Shown: one piece after another, positions 31,858-43,748 of the stretch
How the letters are laid out: every line of letters begins with the position of its first letter
Numbering within the stretch: the stretch's first letter is position 1
Assembly: GCA_011799875.1 (NCBI GenBank)
Contig: CM022303.1
Location: 547,291,368-547,355,367, forward strand
Length of the DNA stretch: 64,000 bases
Source: Thinopyrum elongatum
Lineage: Eukaryota; Streptophyta; Magnoliopsida; Poales; Poaceae
Direction: 5' to 3'
Translations under genes and position numbers: made by a program
Notes under the pieces: generated by a model
Database searches by the model: none
Told to the model about the DNA's origin: nothing
The model's input: the letters and a program-made list of their open reading frames with translations, nothing else

Positions 31858-32957
31858 GCTGGAGGCTCAGCGTTCCTTTGCTAGGGTTTGCTCTATTCAC
31901 AATCTCTCACCCTCTTCATCAGATCTAAACAAGACTGCGTTGGCCTCTCTCTCTCTCCCCCCTCACAGCTGGTGAATGAGCCGTCTGGATCCCGTCGCAC
32001 CGGGAAGGGGAGGAGGTGCAGTGTTCACTCTGTCGCCTTTGGCAAGCGAGGCAATCCACTGCCGGCTACGCTGTTCTCTTTCACCCAGCACCTGTGCTGG
32101 AGGGCCTCTGACCACTTCTTCCTCGCTGTCATACATAGTGTGGGTAGATCCGGCCTCCCGCCGCACGCCTAGCCACATCCCGACGACCCTAAGGTATAAC
32201 TTTCTTTAAAACCGTATTGCTCTAGCTGCGTGCAGATCTTTTTCGATTCTGTAGTCAAATCTAGGTCTTGGTTCAAAGAGGAAAGAAAGGGGGGTGGGGT
32301 GGAGCATGAATCTAGGACATGGTTCAATGAGGAAAGGAAGGAGGGAAAGTAGTACAGACTGGCTATCCAGCCGTTCTGTTGGTCGAAAAGGGAAAAGGGG
32401 GTTACCCTATACACACATCTGTAAGGAACCGATCTCTTTGTTGAAAAAGGAAAGAAACCGGGTGGTCCGGGAGTTTGTGCAGGACTAGATTTGCTGCCCT
32501 CATATAGGAAAAAGGTTCGAAGATAACAAATATGGGACCAACACAGATATGTTGCTTGGCAACATACTCTGCATCACCCATTTATACGTGTGGAGGCACA
32601 TGGTGCTGGCATGTCCCATGTCCCATACAACTATTTTGCTATTGTTAATCTAAGAATACCGCTGGAAAATTGAAGCAATGCCACTGTTAAAAGTAAATTG
32701 CATTTTTAACGAATCTTATTTTAAGAGAATGTCTCTGTTAATATGAATCAATGCAACCGTTTTAGAAATGCTACTGTCCTACTTTGTTTTCCATCAAGAT
32801 AAGGTAGATGCTTCTTTTTGTCGCCGTATGTTTCATCCTCCTTTATTGGCCAGTAATTGTTTCCTTTTTTGCCTCTGTTAAAACAAGGATATCTATTCAA
32901 CTTGTTGCTATTGCGACCTTTTGCTTCGCTATGGGAAACACTTTTGTTTTAAGAGTG

Positions 32958-33022
32958 TTTTGTGCATTTCAACTTAAATGTCACACCGGCGACTTTGCTT
33001 GTTTTAGTTGAACTACACAAAA
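32958..33022 (+). ncRNA. Candidate hairpin in transcription-unit copy D
   Basis: TTTTGTGCATTTCAACTTAA (32958-32977) is the approximate inverse of TTTAGTTGAACTACACAAAA (33003-33022), with about 17 of 21 positions pairing across a 24-nt loop. The analogous fold in copy A suggests the inverted core pair is ancestral. A small-RNA precursor role is speculation. Confidence 0.3.
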
Positions 33023-33769
33023 TGAGATTGGATTTCCTATTCATGTTGACAGATTCGTAGTTGATCTTGACCGCATCAAGAAAGGTCAGTACCGGCCTTC
33101 ATCCACATGATCGTGCAGTGTGCTTTGAGATGTTGTGCTACTTGTATTGGTGCTGTTTTAAATAAATGTTGAATTGAAGCTATTGAATTGATGTCTTTTA
33201 CCATTAAGTGAACAAAAATGGGACCAACCCAGCTTTGTTACAACAAAACTCTGCATCACCCCCTTTATAAGTCGATGGAAGCACATGGTGTTGTTGCGCC
33301 CACTCTCCCCTGCAACTGTTTATGCTTTTTTGTAAATCTAATGCCACTGGTAAAATTAAGCAATGCCACTCTTAAAATTAACTACTGAATCTTAGTTCAA
33401 AACTGCAACACTTGTTAGGGATCGGCGGGAGTACCATTTATGTTAGTGATCGGCGGGAGTACATGTTTAAGAAATGTATTGTTGAGATAATGTCTCTGTT
33501 ATTATATATCAGTTACGGTGTTTTACAAATGGTACTATCCTGCTTTGTAGTTCTTTCTACATGTTTAACCAAGGTATTGTTAAGATAATGTCTCTGTTAA
33601 TATGAATCAGTTGCATTATTTTAGGAATGGTACTTTTCTGCTTTGTTGTTATTTATACATGTTGAAACAAGGTATTGTTAAGATAATGTCTTAGTTCATA
33701 TGAATGAATCACACTGTTTGAGAATTGCTACTGTCCTGCTTTGTTTCCCATTAAGATAAGGTAGATGTT

Positions 33770-34960
33770 TTTTCTTCTGGGAGTATAAGTCATCAACCGT
33801 TATTTCTCAGTAATTGTTTCCTTTATACCTATTGTTGCATACAGGGATATCAAAACTTCTACTCGGTTCTATTTTGACTTTGATTTTAGTCGAACTGCAT
33901 AAAAGGAGCCAATGTGTTTAAGGCAAACTGTTGCATTATTGGGCCCAGTTGGTCTTTCCACTTTGCAGAAAGAAGCAGTCACTGTTTGCACTACATTACA
34001 CAAGGAATGATCGAGAAGCTTTACAGAGTGTTGGTAGACGCTGGTGACATGACCAGTCTATAGAGAGCATGGGAAACTCAACAGCACGTGGAGTGCAAAA
34101 TTCACTCCACAAGGACAGGTATGACCAAGTCAGTGGCCGATGCAGCTATAACAAACGAGGTCAGTATCGGCCTTCATCCACATGATTGTGCTTTGTTATG
34201 TTGTGCTACTTATATTGTTGTATTGTTTTGAATAAATGTTTAATTGAAGCTATTGTATTGCTATCTTTTCCTGTTAAGATAATGAAGATGATTATAGTTG
34301 TGAGCGTATGTTTAATCAACTAGTACCACTATTATATTCATCACACTTTTTCTGTATTTATGCAGACAGGGATGCTCAGCTTGATTTCAGTGGAACTGCA
34401 CAAAATGTTCAGATGGTTCGTGTCCTCCATAATACTTCATCATGCACAATACATTGAATGGTTCTCTAATCATTCATCGTCACCTTGAGCCACTAGACTA
34501 TCTACTTGAATGGAGTTGCCAATGTGTTCAACGCCTTGCAACATATAAATACGAAATCCACCATGCTACGCAAGACATTGTTTGATTTTAGTGGAACTGC
34601 ACAAAAAGATACGCTGGTTAATCCGGCTCCATGTGCTATTTCAATGTGCAAACTGATGACAATCATAGGCATTACATATTTTGAATGGGAAAAGCTTGCC
34701 AAAGTTTAATCATTGATGTTAGCAAGAAGACATTCATTTAATATATTGGAATTGGAAAACCTTGTCAAATTGTGCTCATTGATGATAGCCAGAAGACATG
34801 CATTTGATATTTTGGAATGGGATGCCCTTTGCTGTGAGCAGCGTCGATCATTTTTTCCTATTCGTGTGTTCAGTTCAGAAGTAAATATTTACTCTGATGA
34901 GATGCATAGTCATGAATGTTGACTTATGTAAGGTATTTTAAGAGTTTGTTCTGAATGTTG
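33770..34960 (+). other. Transcription-unit-like repeat, partial copies E-G
   Basis: Only second-exon-like blocks are present: cores at 33884-33903, 34386-34405 and 34587-34606. The first two follow acceptor-like CAGGGATATC or CAGGGATGCTCAGCTTG, and the third has no such acceptor. Intron-like sequence with the phrase GTCTCTGTTAATATGAATCAGT recurs upstream (32730, 33590). No first block or promoter was seen. Confidence 0.4.
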
Positions 34961-35209
34961 TCTATGAAATGCCAGGCCTTGTGAGTTTGATTGCAAAATT
35001 GAGCTTGGAATGTTGTGGCATGCGGCATCACGAGCTGCTCACTGTGCCTCCTGAGAATAATGCTTCGTATTGTTTTGCACGTTAATCTAATGCCAGTGAT
35101 TTGCATGTTAAGAAGATCATCCTCTTCTGTTGTATCTGTGCTTAAGAAGTTCATCGTCTTATGTTTGATACTTTCATTCATAGCCTATACAACAACTCGG
35201 GTAGGTTAG

Positions 35210-36590
35210 AGGTGAAACGATATGATCTTCTGACCAACTCATCGTATTAGGCCGTGATTGGATTGTCGTTTTCCAACCAAAACCGCTTGTAAAACTGACG
35301 CTTGTAAATAAAAGCAGATGGTCTTGGGCGAAGCACTTGGTTGGTCATTTTTGACTGATAAAATATACACTGGTTTCTCATATTACATGCATAACTCGCC
35401 GGTTTTCGTTACAGACCTTGGGCCGTCGGTTTCATTACGCCTATATTTTACGCGTTGTTTCCGGTGACGAGTAAATTACACTTGTATCCTTAATACATGT
35501 GTGAAACAATCGAGAGCTCCCAAGCGCGGACTTACCATTTCATGTCGGCTCAGTCTCTCGAAGGTGCTCATAGGGGTCCTATGATCCTGGCTTCCTGAAC
35601 GACCAGCGGGCGCTGTATCAGACCATCCGTAGGGCCCGCGAGGCCCTCTTCGTCGTCCTTCGAGTTGTTGCGCTCGTCATGGCGCCACCATCTCGCGTTG
35701 TCAACATGGTCAACGAACATGAGGAATCAGGAGATGACTTAACTTGGAGAGGATGACAGTGGGGACCCACCAGGGCCATAGCCGCACGTACGCAAGTGCC
35801 TCCATATTATATACAACTATATTTTTTTGCTTCCTCCTGGTTTCCTGACATCACGGTCCCACACCATTGTCAACCTATATAGTCAATAAATGAGAGAATT
35901 GCACAAGGAGCGGCCGAGAGCTTGGACCCAGCAGCTCGAGCAGTATTTGTTTTTTGAGGTGTGAGCAGAGTTTTTCTTGAGCGATATTTTTGTTGTTGTT
36001 CAGAGGAGCAGGGTATCAACTGGGCGGGCTATGGCCCGTCTGTCCCAGGCTATTATTTTATGTCAACCAAATATCCAGCCTAGATATTAATTTTTGAATG
36101 TGAAAATGGCTAGCCCAGCTATACTTTTTTGCGGAATACCCAACCCAGGTCAACTTGTTATTCTCAGCCCCGCAATAGACTTGCCAAGAAAATGGGCTTT
36201 AAGAAATAATAAATGGGTAGTAATTAAAAAAAATTGGTTGTAAATATAAAAAACGCACCGAACAGGTAAATTTTTTAATTTCATTACTTGTTGCGCGCGC
36301 AAAATTTTGTTGGATTTTTACCTAATACAAATTTATTTTGAAATTATATTTAATCTGACTCGAAATTTCTGGTTAAAAAATATTTCGGATCCCATCAAAA
36401 TGTGGGAAATTTTCTTGAATTTTTTTGAGCGGTTGGTTGAAATTATTAACCGTTGTCCTGGCTAGAAAATGAGCTGTAATTTTAACAAACAGTAAATTGG
36501 CTGAGTAAATTCCATTAGAATTAAAAAGTGGGCTGTACATTATAACAAATTGCAAATGGGCTATATGTTCTCTGCCACAGATGTGATGGT
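35210..36590. other. Non-coding CACTA interior
   Basis: No supported gene. It includes subterminal-type phrases (GGACCCACCAGGGCC at 35763, ATGGCCCGTCTGTCCC at 36031) that herald the right subterminal region, and a run of A/T-rich sequence (36200-36550). Confidence 0.35.
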
Positions 36591-38100
36591 CACTTGTGGG
36601 CCTACTAAGTTGACGCGTACGCAAGGCTTTGTCAACTTATAGTCAATACACGATTCTAGTAGCAGTGGCCGTTGGATGTCCATCTAATGGTTGTGGTGCT
36701 TCTTCAATCTCGGATATTCATGCTTCAGCTGCCCAAACCACCACCGGTGGTACCGCCTGCTATCGCCTCCTGTGGCCGGCTGTGCTGCCGCGCAGGCCTC
36801 ACCGGCCCACCCTACTCCCATCGCCGTCTAGGCCATTCCTCTACTCACCAACACCTCCTGTTATTCTTTGGCGACGGCAGCCTCACACCGCAGCCGAAAT
36901 AGTGAACCCTCATACTCCCCTCTGCATGGGCATCCACTGTTGTGTCTTCGCCAGCTCCGGGTCGTTCCCTTCCTAGGCCTCGCCATCATACACCACGTTG
37001 GTTCTCTCGGCGTGGCGTGGTCAACTTTGTCAACAAACGACAACCATCAGAAGAGGCATGTACATGGAGTGGCTGATAGTAGGGACCCGCATGGCCCATG
37101 GCCGCACGCGAGCAAGTCCCTCCTTATTATGCGAAAACAAATGATTTCTCCCCCTGGCAGGTTTGAGCCACCAGCTACATCTTCGCACGCAGGGAAGTGT
37201 TTCCTTTATTACGCGGAAAAAAAAGTTACCTCTCCCTGACAGCTAGGACCCACCAGCTTTATTGTGATCCATTTCGCGAAAATATAGATTGTACCAAAGA
37301 TGCTAAATTGCTTTCTTTGTATTCTAACTCGAAAAAGAAGAAATTAAAAAAACCAGAAAACATCTTCGCACGCAAGGAAATGCCACCTTATTACGAGCAA
37401 AAAAATGATTCCCCCCTGCTAGCTGGGAGCCACCAGATTTGGAGGTTGACTTGTGGGCCAACTAAGTAGACGCGTACGGGCTTTGTCAACTTAGTCAAAA
37501 CGGTTCTAGTTGCACTGACCGTTGGATGTTAAATCAACGGCCGTGCTGCGTCTTCAACCTCTGGTCTTCTTGCTCCAGCTACCCAAACCAGGCACACCGT
37601 ACCGCCTACTCCAGCCTCCCGTGGCCGGCTGTGCTGCCGCGCAGGCCTCACGGACCGACCATACTATGACTGGCCAGGCCTTCCCTCTACTCACCCACAC
37701 CCCCTGTTATTCTTCGGCGACGGCAGCCTTACGCCGCAGCCGAGCTAGTGAACCCTCGTACTCCCCTCCGCGTGGGCATCCACCCGCCTCGTCTTCTCTG
37801 GCTCCTCATCATTCCCTTCCTAGGACTCGCCGTCGTCCACCGCCTTGATGCTCTCAGCACCTCGTGGTCAACGAGGTCAACGAACGATAGCCATCGGAAG
37901 TGGACTTTTAGGCTGTGAGGCTGACAACTGGACCCACCAGCTACATCTTTGAACATAAGGAAGTGCCTCCTTATTACTCGTAAAATAAAAATGATTCCTC
38001 CCCCTGACAGCCGGGACCCACCAGCTATATCTTCGCACGCAAGGAAGTGCATCCTTATCCTCCCTGACAGCTGGGACCCACCCGGTCGAAGCGTACGTAG
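36590..38100. repeat. CACTA right internal tandem duplication
   Basis: A block starting CTTGTGGGCCTACTAAGTTGACG (about 36593) recurs at about 37448 (CTTGTGGGCCAACTAAGTAGACG). Both copies continue through CCGTTGGATGT and GTGGCCGGCTGTGCTGCCGC for about 400 bp. Between and after them a 70-90-bp module (CACGCAAGGAAGTGCC, TTATTACG, CCCTGACAGCTGGGACCC) is reiterated about six times. Open frames here are repeat artefacts. Confidence 0.7.
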
Positions 38101-38349
38101 CATTGTCGCGAACGTGTACATACATACTGGTCGATCGGTCTCTCCGCAACGATGAACCATGGCTGAGCAAGCAGCGACACGTGTAGTAGTAGAGCCCCCG
38201 ATGTAGTAGTTCAGGCAATCCCTTCTAAACCGTGTACACGTACGTACAACCACATGCCGAAAAATACGACCACGTACGTACATACGGGTGGGGTCTCGAA
38301 AGCCTACTCACACATACGTACGGCCAGGGCTCATGTACATGGAGAGACA

Positions 38350-39110
38350 ACGGACGGCAGCAATGACGTCCTGTTCATCAGAAGCCAACCGGCTAGGTCG
38401 GAACGGAGAAACTGCGTGCTTTTCATCGGGAGGCAACGGAATGCATCGTGTTCATCGGGAGGAAACCGGCTTGGACGGAACAGCCGAAACGGGGTCTGGC
38501 GTACCGCAGTACGGAGGAAACGGCCTTCTGCTATGATCGAAACGGGATCCTGTTCATCGAGAGGGGTCTGGCGTACCGCAAAATGGAGGAAACGGACCTG
38601 TGTTCGAGCTCCTACGGTCAAAACAGGGTGCTGTTAATCGGGAGGGGTGTGGCGTACCGCAAAATGGAGGAAACGGACTTGTGTTGGAGTGCCTACGGTC
38701 AAAATGGTGTCCTGTTCATCGGGAGGGGTGTGTCGTACCGCAAAACAGGACTCCACGGGCTACTATTCATCCACCGTCTACTGCCTCGCTCCACCCTCCA
38801 TGGGCTACAGTTCATCCACCGTCGACTTCCTCTGGCCTCCACCAACTACTGTTCACCACGGGGTCCTGTTCATCTAGCCTCCACCGGCTACTATTCAACC
38901 AGCCCTCCACGGGGTCCTGTTCATCCACCCTCCACCGGCTACTGTTCATGGAGCCTCCACGGGGTCCTGTTCATCCACCCTCCATCGGCCTCCTCGATCG
39001 GGGTCATGTTCATCCAGCGGCAACGGCCTCTACTACCACGGGTCCTGTTCATCCAACCCCCACCGGGAACTCTTCATCCAACCCCCAATAATGGTCACTG
39101 TTCATCAAGA
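38350..39110. repeat. CACTA right subterminal repeats
   Basis: Dense short repeats based on GTCCTGTTCATC followed by GGGAGGGG or CACCCTCCACC, more than a dozen copies in 760 bp, often with GGCTACTGTTCATC in between. They differ from the GGCCCRTT repeats of the left end, so the two ends of this CACTA are asymmetric. The open frames are repeat-derived. Confidence 0.75.
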
Positions 39111-39604
39111 GGCAGCAGGTTCGATCGGCTTCAATTAGCAGCAGTAGCGAAGGAATCGCTCGAACTGGTTCAGTTAACAGCAAGGGATCGATCACTCGGG
39201 TTCAGTAATGCGTAGCTAGTGCAATCGCTCGGGTTCAGTAAGCGAACGCCTCGCTCTCGGGTTCAGTTAGATCCCAATGCCTCGCACACATGCGCGTACG
39301 TGTATGAGAGAAACGCGCAAACCCTTCGTTCATCGCTCGGCCCCGACCACCCACCATAACCGGGAACTCCCCGAAATTTTCCTCGCCCTCGCTTCTACCA
39401 TGATTTTTTCCGTCATGGACAGCCCAAAGAATGTCATGCAGGTGCGTCCCCGGCCCGCCCAGGACGAAAAGCCCATTTTCTGTCATGATTTTTTGTCATA
39501 GAAGTAGGAGCCCACCACATCTATGATGATACGTGCTTTTGTCACAATTATCGTCATAGAAGTGTCATAAGCATGACAGAAAAAATTTCATTCGGCCCAA
39601 AATG

Positions 39605-39631
39605 TCACGGATGTGTCATTTTTTTGTAGTG
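39605..39631 (-). repeat. CACTA right terminal inverted repeat
   Basis: Inverse of the left end: TCACGGATGTGTCA followed by TTTTTTGTAGTG. It matches the left TIR at 24 of 27 positions and is followed by the AAT target copy at 39632-39634. Confidence 0.9.
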
Positions 39632-39661
39632 AATTGAGGCTATTGAAAATCCCTCAGTGCG

Positions 39662-40405
39662 CTAGCAAGATGCGGGCACGACCGGTGTTGAAGCTCTTGC
39701 TGCTGCCATTGAGGAACTTGAAGCAGGAGGAGGCACTATAGATTTTGCAATCTTGGGTGCTGTGGCCTTTGAAGCTTTTGGCTTGGCCTCTGAGGGCTTT
39801 GGGTCAGACGGCTTGGGCTTAGTAGCAGGCTTCTTTTGCATAGCCTTCTTGGGAGCACCAGCACTGCCACTACCACTTGCACCAGCTTTAGCTGACGCCT
39901 TTGTAGCCCTGTTGAATTCTTCAACGGCTTTCTTGGCCTGTTTTGCCAGTTTAGCTTGACGCTTTTCCCATTCTTTGAGGAAATCTTCACCCCTTCTGGT
40001 ACCTGTAGGATCAGCCAATTGACGAGGAGCAAGTGGTGGCCTATTGCACGGAGGCTTCAAACCAAAGTCCGTCATATACTTGGGAGTGAAATTTTTGTAC
40101 TCTCTCCATTCGTACATCCGGTACCTCTTGATTTTCTGTGTGAGTGTTTTGCGCTGCTTCTTAGTTTCTGGGCCATGAAGATTTTCATCTGGTGTGCAGT
40201 ACCCTACATATAAGTCATCAAGAATTTTGAAAGCAGTCTGTTCCTCTTTCCTCTTGCCTCCTTTCTGAGGCCTCTTTCCTTCATCCATTTTCTTTAACTG
40301 AGGTTTTTGAACACATGAGGACTCTGATGAAGTTTGAAGATTTTCCTCAAGTAACGCTGCAAATGAATTAATTTGATGAGAACCAAGTGATTCGTCGGCA
40401 GACAT
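39662..40405 (-). CDS. Third (post-pol) ORF of the Copia element
   Basis: 247 residues starting MSADESLGSHQ. A central conserved-looking part (DDLYVGYCTPDENLHGPETK, then YEWREYKNFTPKYMTDFGLK) is followed by a Lys/Ala-rich helical stretch and a C-terminal Pro/Lys/Ser low-complexity tail. I see no signal peptide or membrane segment, so an envelope-like role is not supported. I do not recognise the family. Its frame stays open beyond the stop at 39662 up to the CACTA insertion and into 1-39, so the stop may be a mutation. An acceptor (GTTCACAG) lies just upstream of the ATG. Confidence 0.65.
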   Translation of the reverse strand: MSADESLGSHQINSFAALLEENLQTSSESSCVQKPQLKKMDEGKRPQKGGKRKEEQTAFKILDDLYVGYCTPDENLHGPETKKQRKTLTQKIKRYRMYEWREYKNFTPKYMTDFGLKPPCNRPPLAPRQLADPTGTRRGEDFLKEWEKRQAKLAKQAKKAVEEFNRATKASAKAGASGSGSAGAPKKAMQKKPATKPKPSDPKPSEAKPKASKATAPKIAKSIVPPPASSSSMAAARASTPVVPASC

Positions 40406-40411
40406 TGTACC

Positions 40412-40732
40412 TGTGAACAGAGTATAGTTGCGAGGAAATTGGGAAGACTCACATGCGTTATCAGAGATTTTTTAAAACATAAACCAGTTGAAGAAATTGA
40501 CCCTTATCGTCTTGACGCAATTCACTAAGTGTTCTTGACCTAGGTTCCAGAGTTGTACAGATTGAAGCAATTGCACAATTGAGGAATGTAGTTGTTAAGC
40601 ATAACTTAGTAGATATACACAAGACTGGCCAAAAGGAAGTGCTGAAGAATTGAAAGAGTGGTAAAAACAACACTTGAAGATTTTCAAGTAGAGTGAAGAT
40701 CAAATGGGGCGCTAAATTAGCATTTAATTACC
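40412..40732 (-). other. Candidate 5' UTR intron of the third ORF
   Basis: On the minus strand a donor (CTCTGGG|GTAATT, G at about 40732) and a pyrimidine-rich acceptor (CTATACTCTGTTCACAG|GTACAATG) bracket about 320 bp of AT-rich sequence just before the third ORF's ATG. Inferred from consensus only. Confidence 0.4.
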
Positions 40733-40989
40733 CCAGAGATGAACTCGATGAACTGGATGACGAAATGAAGGAAATCGTCAGTTTAGATCTTCTGTGCCCT
40801 AACTTGGCGACGAAAGACGGCTATGGTGGCGACGGAGGTGAAGAAATCCATGTCTGGCGACAAAGAAGTCGAGGCAGTGAAGCTCTTCTTCTCCGGCGGT
40901 GATGAAATCCAGCAGCGGCGCTAGGGTTTGAGGTTTGAGAGCGATGGGAGCAGAGAGGCGAAGTGAATTAACATTTACGGGGTCAAGGC

Positions 40990-40997
40990 TATTTATA
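40990..40997 (-). promoter_or_regulatory. TATA box upstream of the third ORF
   Basis: TATAAATA in the context GGCTATAAATAGCC, followed about 60-80 bp later by CTCAAACCTCAAACCCTAG, a typical plant 5' leader sequence. This suggests the third ORF has its own promoter, separate from the LTR. Confidence 0.45.
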
Positions 40998-41649
40998 GCC
41001 GCCGTGAAAACTAAGGGGTCCGAAAATTTTGGACGGATAAGCCCCTGACTGTTCCCATCTCAGTGACATGCGTCACACATTCACTTTCACCCTTATCCAT
41101 TCGTGTGAAGCGCGGGATGAAGTTACTGTGGCAACCGCCAAAAATAAATTTTTGAGATTTTAAAATGTGTTCGCAATTTCTTCAGTTGTCAAGGACACAG
41201 TGAAGACTTTGAACTGTGTCAAGTAGAATGCATATGAAGAATTTGTGAACAGAGTGGGTTGAGCTTAGCATAGAGGGGAGCGGGTTCGATCACAGCCACA
41301 TAGATGAAGAAATCAATCCGAGGAATTAGCAATATGTGGATGTTGTTGAGGACATGAAAAGATCTAATATATATATATATATGATCAACTCAAGTAATGA
41401 AGAATAACCTCAAATGACGAATTTTAAAAGTTTGATGAAATTGCAATTGACGAAAAACTCAAATTTGAAGATCAGAAAGAGGTGGTGGCGTTATCCACCG
41501 TATAAGAACTATGATGACTACAGACATCGCGTACAATTATCGTAGGGTTCTGAGAGTCAAGTTCTTCATTAATTTCTTCACACTTAGAGGGTAAGTCTTC
41601 ATTGATTGAAGAAATATGTTACTTCGTGTGTTGTGCATCAAAGTCATCA

Positions 41650-41982
41650 AGAATGCATAAGCATTAGAATGTGTGTCCACTTCAGAGGACATTCAAAGAT
41701 TCTAAGATGTTTAGCTCATACCGCAACTTGCAGAACCTCTTTTCATCCAAGGGCTTAGTGAAGATATCGGCAAGCTGGTCTTCAGTCTTCCACGTGGTCG
41801 ATGACAATGTCTCCCTTCAGCACATGATCACGAAGAAAGTGGTGACGAATCTGAATATGCTTCGTCTTGGAATGTTGCACTGGGTTGTGGGAAATCTTGA
41901 TAGCACTCTCATTGTCACAGAAGAGAGGGACTTTCTTCATGTTGACACCATAGTCCCTGAGGGTTTGCTTCATCCATAGCAA
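41650..41982 (-). pseudogene. pol: Copia RNase H, C-terminal half and pol end
   Basis: Contains MLWMKQTLRDYGVNMKKV and the Copia RNase H signature CDNESAIKISHNPVQHSKTK, then HIQIRHHFLRDHV. It is followed in degraded frame by the pol C-terminus. It is separated by frame damage from the fragment at 42046. Confidence 0.8.
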
Positions 41983-42045
41983 CTGTGAGCAGCAGGCACC
42001 AGCAGCAGTGTACTCAGACTCGGCTATGGAAAGTGCAATGCTGGT

Positions 42046-42441
42046 CTACTTCTTTGAGGACCAACAGACAAGAGATCGTCCTAGGAAATGGCATGTTCCT
42101 GATGTAGACTTGTGATCCACACGATCTCCAGCGTAATCAGAATCAGAAAATCCAGCTAGATCAAAAGATGAGCCCTTGGGATACCATAATCCAAGTGTTG
42201 GTGTGTGAGCTAAATATCGAAGAATTCGTTTCACAGCCTGGTGGTGTGATTCCTTCGGTGCCACTTGAAATCGGGCACATATGCAAACACTAAGCATAAT
42301 ATCTGGCCTAGATGCACATAGGTAAAGCAGCGAACCAATGATGGAGCGATATACCTTATGATCAAAATCTTTACCATTTTTGTCAGTGCCGAGTTGACCA
42401 TTAGTAGGCATTGGAATTTTGAGGCCTTTGCAATCTTGCAT
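42046..42441 (-). pseudogene. pol: Copia RT end and RNase H, N-terminal half
   Basis: 131 residues, including YRSIIGSLLYLCASRPDIML and LAGFSDSDYAGDRVDHKSTS, standard Copia RT-RNase H junction motifs. Upstream the frame meets a TAA at 42478-42480, consistent with a C-to-T change of CAA. Confidence 0.85.
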
Positions 42442-42480
42442 ACCGAATTTCTTCAGGCAGTCTTTGAGGTATTTCTCTTA

Positions 42481-42713
42481 AGAAATGAAGATGCCATTGG
42501 GTTGTTGATGAATTTGAGGAGCAAGGAAGAATTTCAATTCTCCCATCATAGACATCTGATATTCTTCTCGCATCATATATGCAAATTCGTCACTGAAACG
42601 CTTGTTCGTGCAACCAAAGACAATATCAACAACATATATTTGGCATATGAACAGTTCACCATCATTAGACTTTGTGAAAAGAGTAGGGTCAAGTGAACCG
42701 GGTTTGAATCCCT
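42481..42713 (-). pseudogene. pol: Copia RT palm segment with altered catalytic box
   Basis: The minus-strand frame joins the two ORF fragments. The catalytic YVDD box reads YVVD (42625-42636), the first Asp codon being GTT (42628-42630). This residue is required for polymerisation in the family, so the RT is dead regardless of frames. Confidence 0.75.
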
Positions 42714-43748
42714 TTACTTCAGGAATTCCTTCAGAGTATCATACCAAGCCCGTTGGGCCTGCTCGAGGCCATAGAGAGCCTTGTTCACTCTGAAGACTTT
42801 GTCATGATGCTTTGGATCCTCAAAACCTGGTGGTTGAGCAACATATACTTCTTCCTCAAGCTTACCATTGAGGAATGCACTTTTCACATCCATTTGATAT
42901 AAGAGAATATTGTGATGGTTAGCATATGCAAGCAATATATGAATAGCTTCAAGCCTAGCAACAGGTGCAAATGTTTCACTAAAATCAATACTCTCAACCT
43001 GTGTGTAGCCTTGTGCTACAGGACTGGCCTTATTTCTTACCACTTGGCCATTTTTGTCTTGCTTGTTGCGGTAGATCCACTTAGTGTCGATGATATTGTG
43101 CTTGCGTGGACCAGGACGTTTCACAACCTCCCACACATTTTTGAGCTCGAATTGTTGCAATTCTTCTTGCATGGCTTGAATCCATTCAGGCTCCAGAAAT
43201 GCTTCATCAACTTTGGTGGGCTCTGTGATAGAGACAAATGCAAAATGCCCACAAAAGTTAGCTAAATGTGAAGCTCTTGAGCATGTGAGGGGACCAGGTG
43301 CATTGATGTTGTCGAGGATCTTCTCAATCCGCACTTCATTCGCCACTCGAGGATGAGCTAGACGAGGGCTTTGTTGAGGTTGAGCATTTTCCTTAGAGTC
43401 ATTTCCTTCAGGATAAGCAGTTTTTTCACGACGAGGAATGATCACTTCTTCTTCGGCTATTTCTTCACTGGGCACAATTTCACCAGTGCCCATCAGCTTG
43501 ATAGATTCCACAGGAGGCATTTCATCTAGCACAGGAGGCAGGTGCTCTCTTTGTGAGCCGTTAGTTTCATCGAACCACACATCTACAGTTTCAATAACCT
43601 TGTTGTGGTAGGTGTTGAAGACTCTGTAGGTGTGCGAGTCCTTTCTGTAACCAAGCATAAAACCTTCATGTGCTTTCGGTGCAAATTTGGAATTGTGATG
43701 TGGATCTCTAATCCAGCATTTAGAACCGAAGACTTTGAAATAACTCAC
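42714..43748 (-). pseudogene. pol: Copia integrase C-terminus and RT N-terminal half
   Basis: 344 residues. It begins [18 protein letters not shown], the usual segment after the Copia integrase core, directly at the Athila insertion point. An acidic linker follows, then RT ([40 protein letters not shown]). It ends early at TAA 42714-42716, before the YVDD region. The DNA upstream of this fragment continues at 51679. Confidence 0.85.

Noticed and set aside
36590..39110. CRISPR-like array at the right end of the CACTA
   Set aside because: Repeats are irregular in length and spacing with no unique spacers, in plant nuclear DNA; these are CACTA subterminal repeats.
38448..39215. 255-codon plus-strand open frame at the CACTA right end
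   Set aside because: All three frames are open because of short subterminal repeats; the protein is just repeated LFIHRLLP-like units.
39662..40405. Calling the third Copia ORF an envelope gene
   Set aside because: No signal peptide, membrane segment or fusion-peptide-like region is visible; position alone is not enough.
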